Shown piece after piece: positions 5,549-6,891 of a stretch of 6,891 nt of DNA (position 1 is the first letter of the stretch; every line of letters starts with the position of its first letter). The position numbers and the translations under genes were made by a program. The notes beneath the pieces are model-generated. The model saw nothing but the letters and a program-made list of their open reading frames with translations. It ran no database searches and was not told the DNA's origin. Source of the DNA: Acidobacteriota bacterium. Its GTDB lineage: Bacteria > Acidobacteriota > Thermoanaerobaculia > Gp7-AA8. The stretch lies in assembly GCA_003223695.1 (NCBI GenBank), contig QHVY01000132.1, positions 1 to 6,891 of the forward strand, given 5' to 3'.

Positions 5549-6423
5549 TTGCTCCGCGCCATTGTATCCGACGGCTCTTCGTCGGAATTCGACGCGGAGA
5601 TGACATCGCGGTCAATCTTGCTCATCTCCTGAATCTGCATGCGCAATTTGATGATCTCGACCTGATAGAGCCGCGCGATGTCATCCGGCCGGTTGCGCTG
5701 CTGCCGTTTACGCAGCGCAATCTTGTTCGCCAGCCGCACGAATTCGCGATGGGCCCTGCGATCCGCCCACCCGCCGCTGCCGAGGCGGAGGAGAGGGTGG
5801 GCGGTGCGGCGGACGTCGGAGTCGTTGATGAAACCGAGGGAAGCCTCGTGTCCGAGCTCCGCACGCACGTCGGGCCATTGTTGGAACACCGCGACAATCG
5901 CGATCAACGGAATGGCGATCACGACTGCGGTCGCGGTTGCCCGGTCGTCGCGAATGAATTGCGGTACGTACGCAAGAGCGATCGCGGCGATCACCGTGAC
6001 TACGTCGATGATCGCTCGTCGAATCTTGTCGGTGACCTGGAACGACGCGAACGTTGTCCCGTAGCCTGCAACCGCCCCCGCGACGAGGCACTCCGCCAGC
6101 GTCCGGCATTCGGTCTCGCTCTGAATCACCAATGCGAGCGCCGCGGCAGCTCCCGATGCGGCGCCGAGGAGCATGCCGTCGAACGGCTCGCTCTCGCGGC
6201 CGGTCAGGCGCACGTAGAGCGCCGCGAGCGTGAGCACGATTGCGATCGATACCGGTGAGGCGACCCCAATGATCCGGAGAAGAATTCCGCCCGCCAAACC
6301 GGCGGCAATCGGCGTGTGCCAGACATCCCAGACGTTGCTGTCGAGCGTCTTGAAAAAACGGATGGCAGGCAGCGCGAAAAACGCGCAGACGATGAGAACG
6401 AGGGCGAGGACGGGATCGGTCAC
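5545..6423 (-). CDS. Seven-helix membrane protein with basic/coiled-coil tail, function unknown
   Basis: I do not recognise this 292-residue protein with confidence. About seven hydrophobic segments can be read at roughly 4-24, 38-53, 56-72, 84-101, 109-126, 137-155 and 163-181. A cytoplasmic-type tail follows (about 185-292), with a strongly basic stretch (KIALRKRQQR, 234-243), an amphipathic, possibly coiled-coil helix (about 248-268) and an acidic, serine-rich end. The segment EPFDGMLLGAASGAAA (79-94) and the tail pattern of REFVRLANKIALRK resemble parts of PrsW-type intramembrane protease relatives as I remember them. However, the paired glutamates expected of that active site are absent, so at best it would be a degenerate, non-catalytic relative. 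The start is GTG at 6423, overlapping the ribF stop (GTGA). The stop overlaps the candidate lptD start. This tight placement suggests co-translation with ribF and lptD but does not reveal a role. Confidence 0.82.
   Translation of the reverse strand: MTDPVLALVLIVCAFFALPAIRFFKTLDSNVWDVWHTPIAAGLAGGILLRIIGVASPVSIAIVLTLAALYVRLTGRESEPFDGMLLGAASGAAAALALVIQSETECRTLAECLVAGAVAGYGTTFASFQVTDKIRRAIIDVVTVIAAIALAYVPQFIRDDRATATAVVIAIPLIAIVAVFQQWPDVRAELGHEASLGFINDSDVRRTAHPLLRLGSGGWADRRAHREFVRLANKIALRKRQQRNRPDDIARLYQVEIIKLRMQIQEMSKIDRDVISASNSDEEPSDTMARSK
6420..6423 (-). promoter_or_regulatory. GTGA start/stop overlap (ribF to membrane-protein gene)
   Basis: The GTG start (6423-6421) of the membrane-protein gene overlaps the TGA stop (6422-6420) of ribF. 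No good Shine-Dalgarno sequence is seen just upstream, so initiation probably relies on ribosomes finishing ribF. Confidence 0.6.
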
Positions 6424-6891
6424 GACTGCTGCAGAACCCCGATCTCATTGAAGCGAATCGGATGCCGTGCGAAAAACCGTCGCGACCGCTCGATGTCCGC
6501 GTGAATCTGTCTGTTCAGCTCGAGCGCCGAGCGGAACTGTTGCTCGCGCCGCAGAAGCTGATGGAAATAGAGCCTGATCACATCGCCGTAAACATTCGAA
6601 TCGAAATCAAAAATGTGACTCTCGATCGTCAACGCGTAATTCTCATAGAGCGTCGGCCGCACGCCGATATTCGTGACGCTCTCGAATGAGCGGGCGAAGC
6701 TCTCCAGTCGCGAAGTGGTCACATAGACGCCGCTGCCGGGAAAGAGCTCGTTCGCCGGATCGATGTTGACGGTGGGGAATCCGATCTTACGTCCGAGCCG
6801 GCGGCCGGGGACGACGCGGCCGTCGATGAAATACGTTCGTCCGAGCGCGAGCGCCACTGCGCGCATCGCTCCTTTGTTGATCGCGTCTCGA
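6420..6891 (-). CDS. ribF: Bifunctional riboflavin kinase/FAD synthetase, C-terminal kinase domain (5' end outside window)
   Basis: The frame is open to the right edge of the window; the ATG at 6866 is internal. The 156 visible residues (residue 1 at 6890) are the riboflavin kinase half of RibF, which phosphorylates riboflavin to FMN. The FAD synthetase half would lie beyond the edge. The first visible residues RDAINKG fit the end of the adenylyltransferase domain and the linker before LGRTYFIDGRVV (about 16-27). The ATP/Mg-binding GFPTVN is at 37-42, LFPGSGVYVT at about 49-58, TNIGVRPT at 73-80 and the segment with the catalytic-type glutamate, TIESHIFDFD, at 88-97. The usual closing helix (ALELNRQIHADIERSRRFF) follows. 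The extension after it is short. It is the most upstream gene seen in the minus-strand cluster, so the promoter is probably outside the window. Confidence 0.93.
   Translation of the reverse strand, partial: RDAINKGAMRAVALALGRTYFIDGRVVPGRRLGRKIGFPTVNIDPANELFPGSGVYVTTSRLESFARSFESVTNIGVRPTLYENYALTIESHIFDFDSNVYGDVIRLYFHQLLRREQQFRSALELNRQIHADIERSRRFFARHPIRFNEIGVLQQS

Noticed and set aside
5476..6258. Plus-strand 260-residue frame opposite the membrane-protein gene
   Set aside because: It starts in the repeat, is Arg/Asp/His-rich without domains, and lies antisense to a gene with coherent transmembrane segments.
5545..6423. Firm annotation of the membrane protein as an active PrsW protease
   Set aside because: The catalytic glutamate pair and metal-binding pattern expected of the family are not present; only weak segment resemblance remains.

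Overview
The window reads as a chromosomal segment of a diderm (Gram-negative) bacterium of moderately high G+C content. The diderm assignment rests on a convincing lptD gene, the outer-membrane lipopolysaccharide translocon. The combination of genes and intergenic repeats fits an acidobacterium or a similar soil or metagenomic lineage, but that placement is inference and nothing in the sequence fixes it.

Layout: a plus-strand partial gene (1-1287) encodes the C-terminal part of a large YfhO-like membrane protein. It converges, with a 23-base overlap, on a minus-strand cluster that fills the rest of the window. In transcription order (right to left) the cluster is: ribF (partial, riboflavin kinase domain), an unrecognised seven-helix membrane protein with a possible faint PrsW resemblance, lptD, a long-form rmlA-type sugar-nucleotide thymidylyltransferase, and a SAM-dependent methyltransferase. 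The first two junctions are 4-base start/stop overlaps (GTGA, ATGA). The last two are short gaps of 91 and 86 bases.

The most unusual content is a family of three short palindromic elements (about 67-83 bases), one at each of the three junctions around and downstream of lptD. Each has two arms of exactly four heptads (consensus AGTGCCC facing GGGCACT), separated by an 11-27 base loop. Two copies sit between genes, begin directly at the upstream gene's TAG stop and contribute its last two bases. The third lies inside the 5' end of lptD and encodes part of the n-region of its signal peptide. Because seven is not a multiple of three, the heptad array is free of stops in all six frames. It encodes permutations of VPSAQCP one way and GHWALGT the other, and so inflates several spurious reading frames.

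Functionally, lptD, the sugar nucleotidyltransferase, the methyltransferase and the opposing YfhO-like protein are all consistent with cell-envelope or surface-glycan work, with ribF as a housekeeping neighbour. No RNA gene, CRISPR array, transposase or convincing rho-independent terminator was seen, and no promoter could be assigned. The cluster's promoter probably lies beyond the right edge. There is no gene-free stretch over 300 bases.
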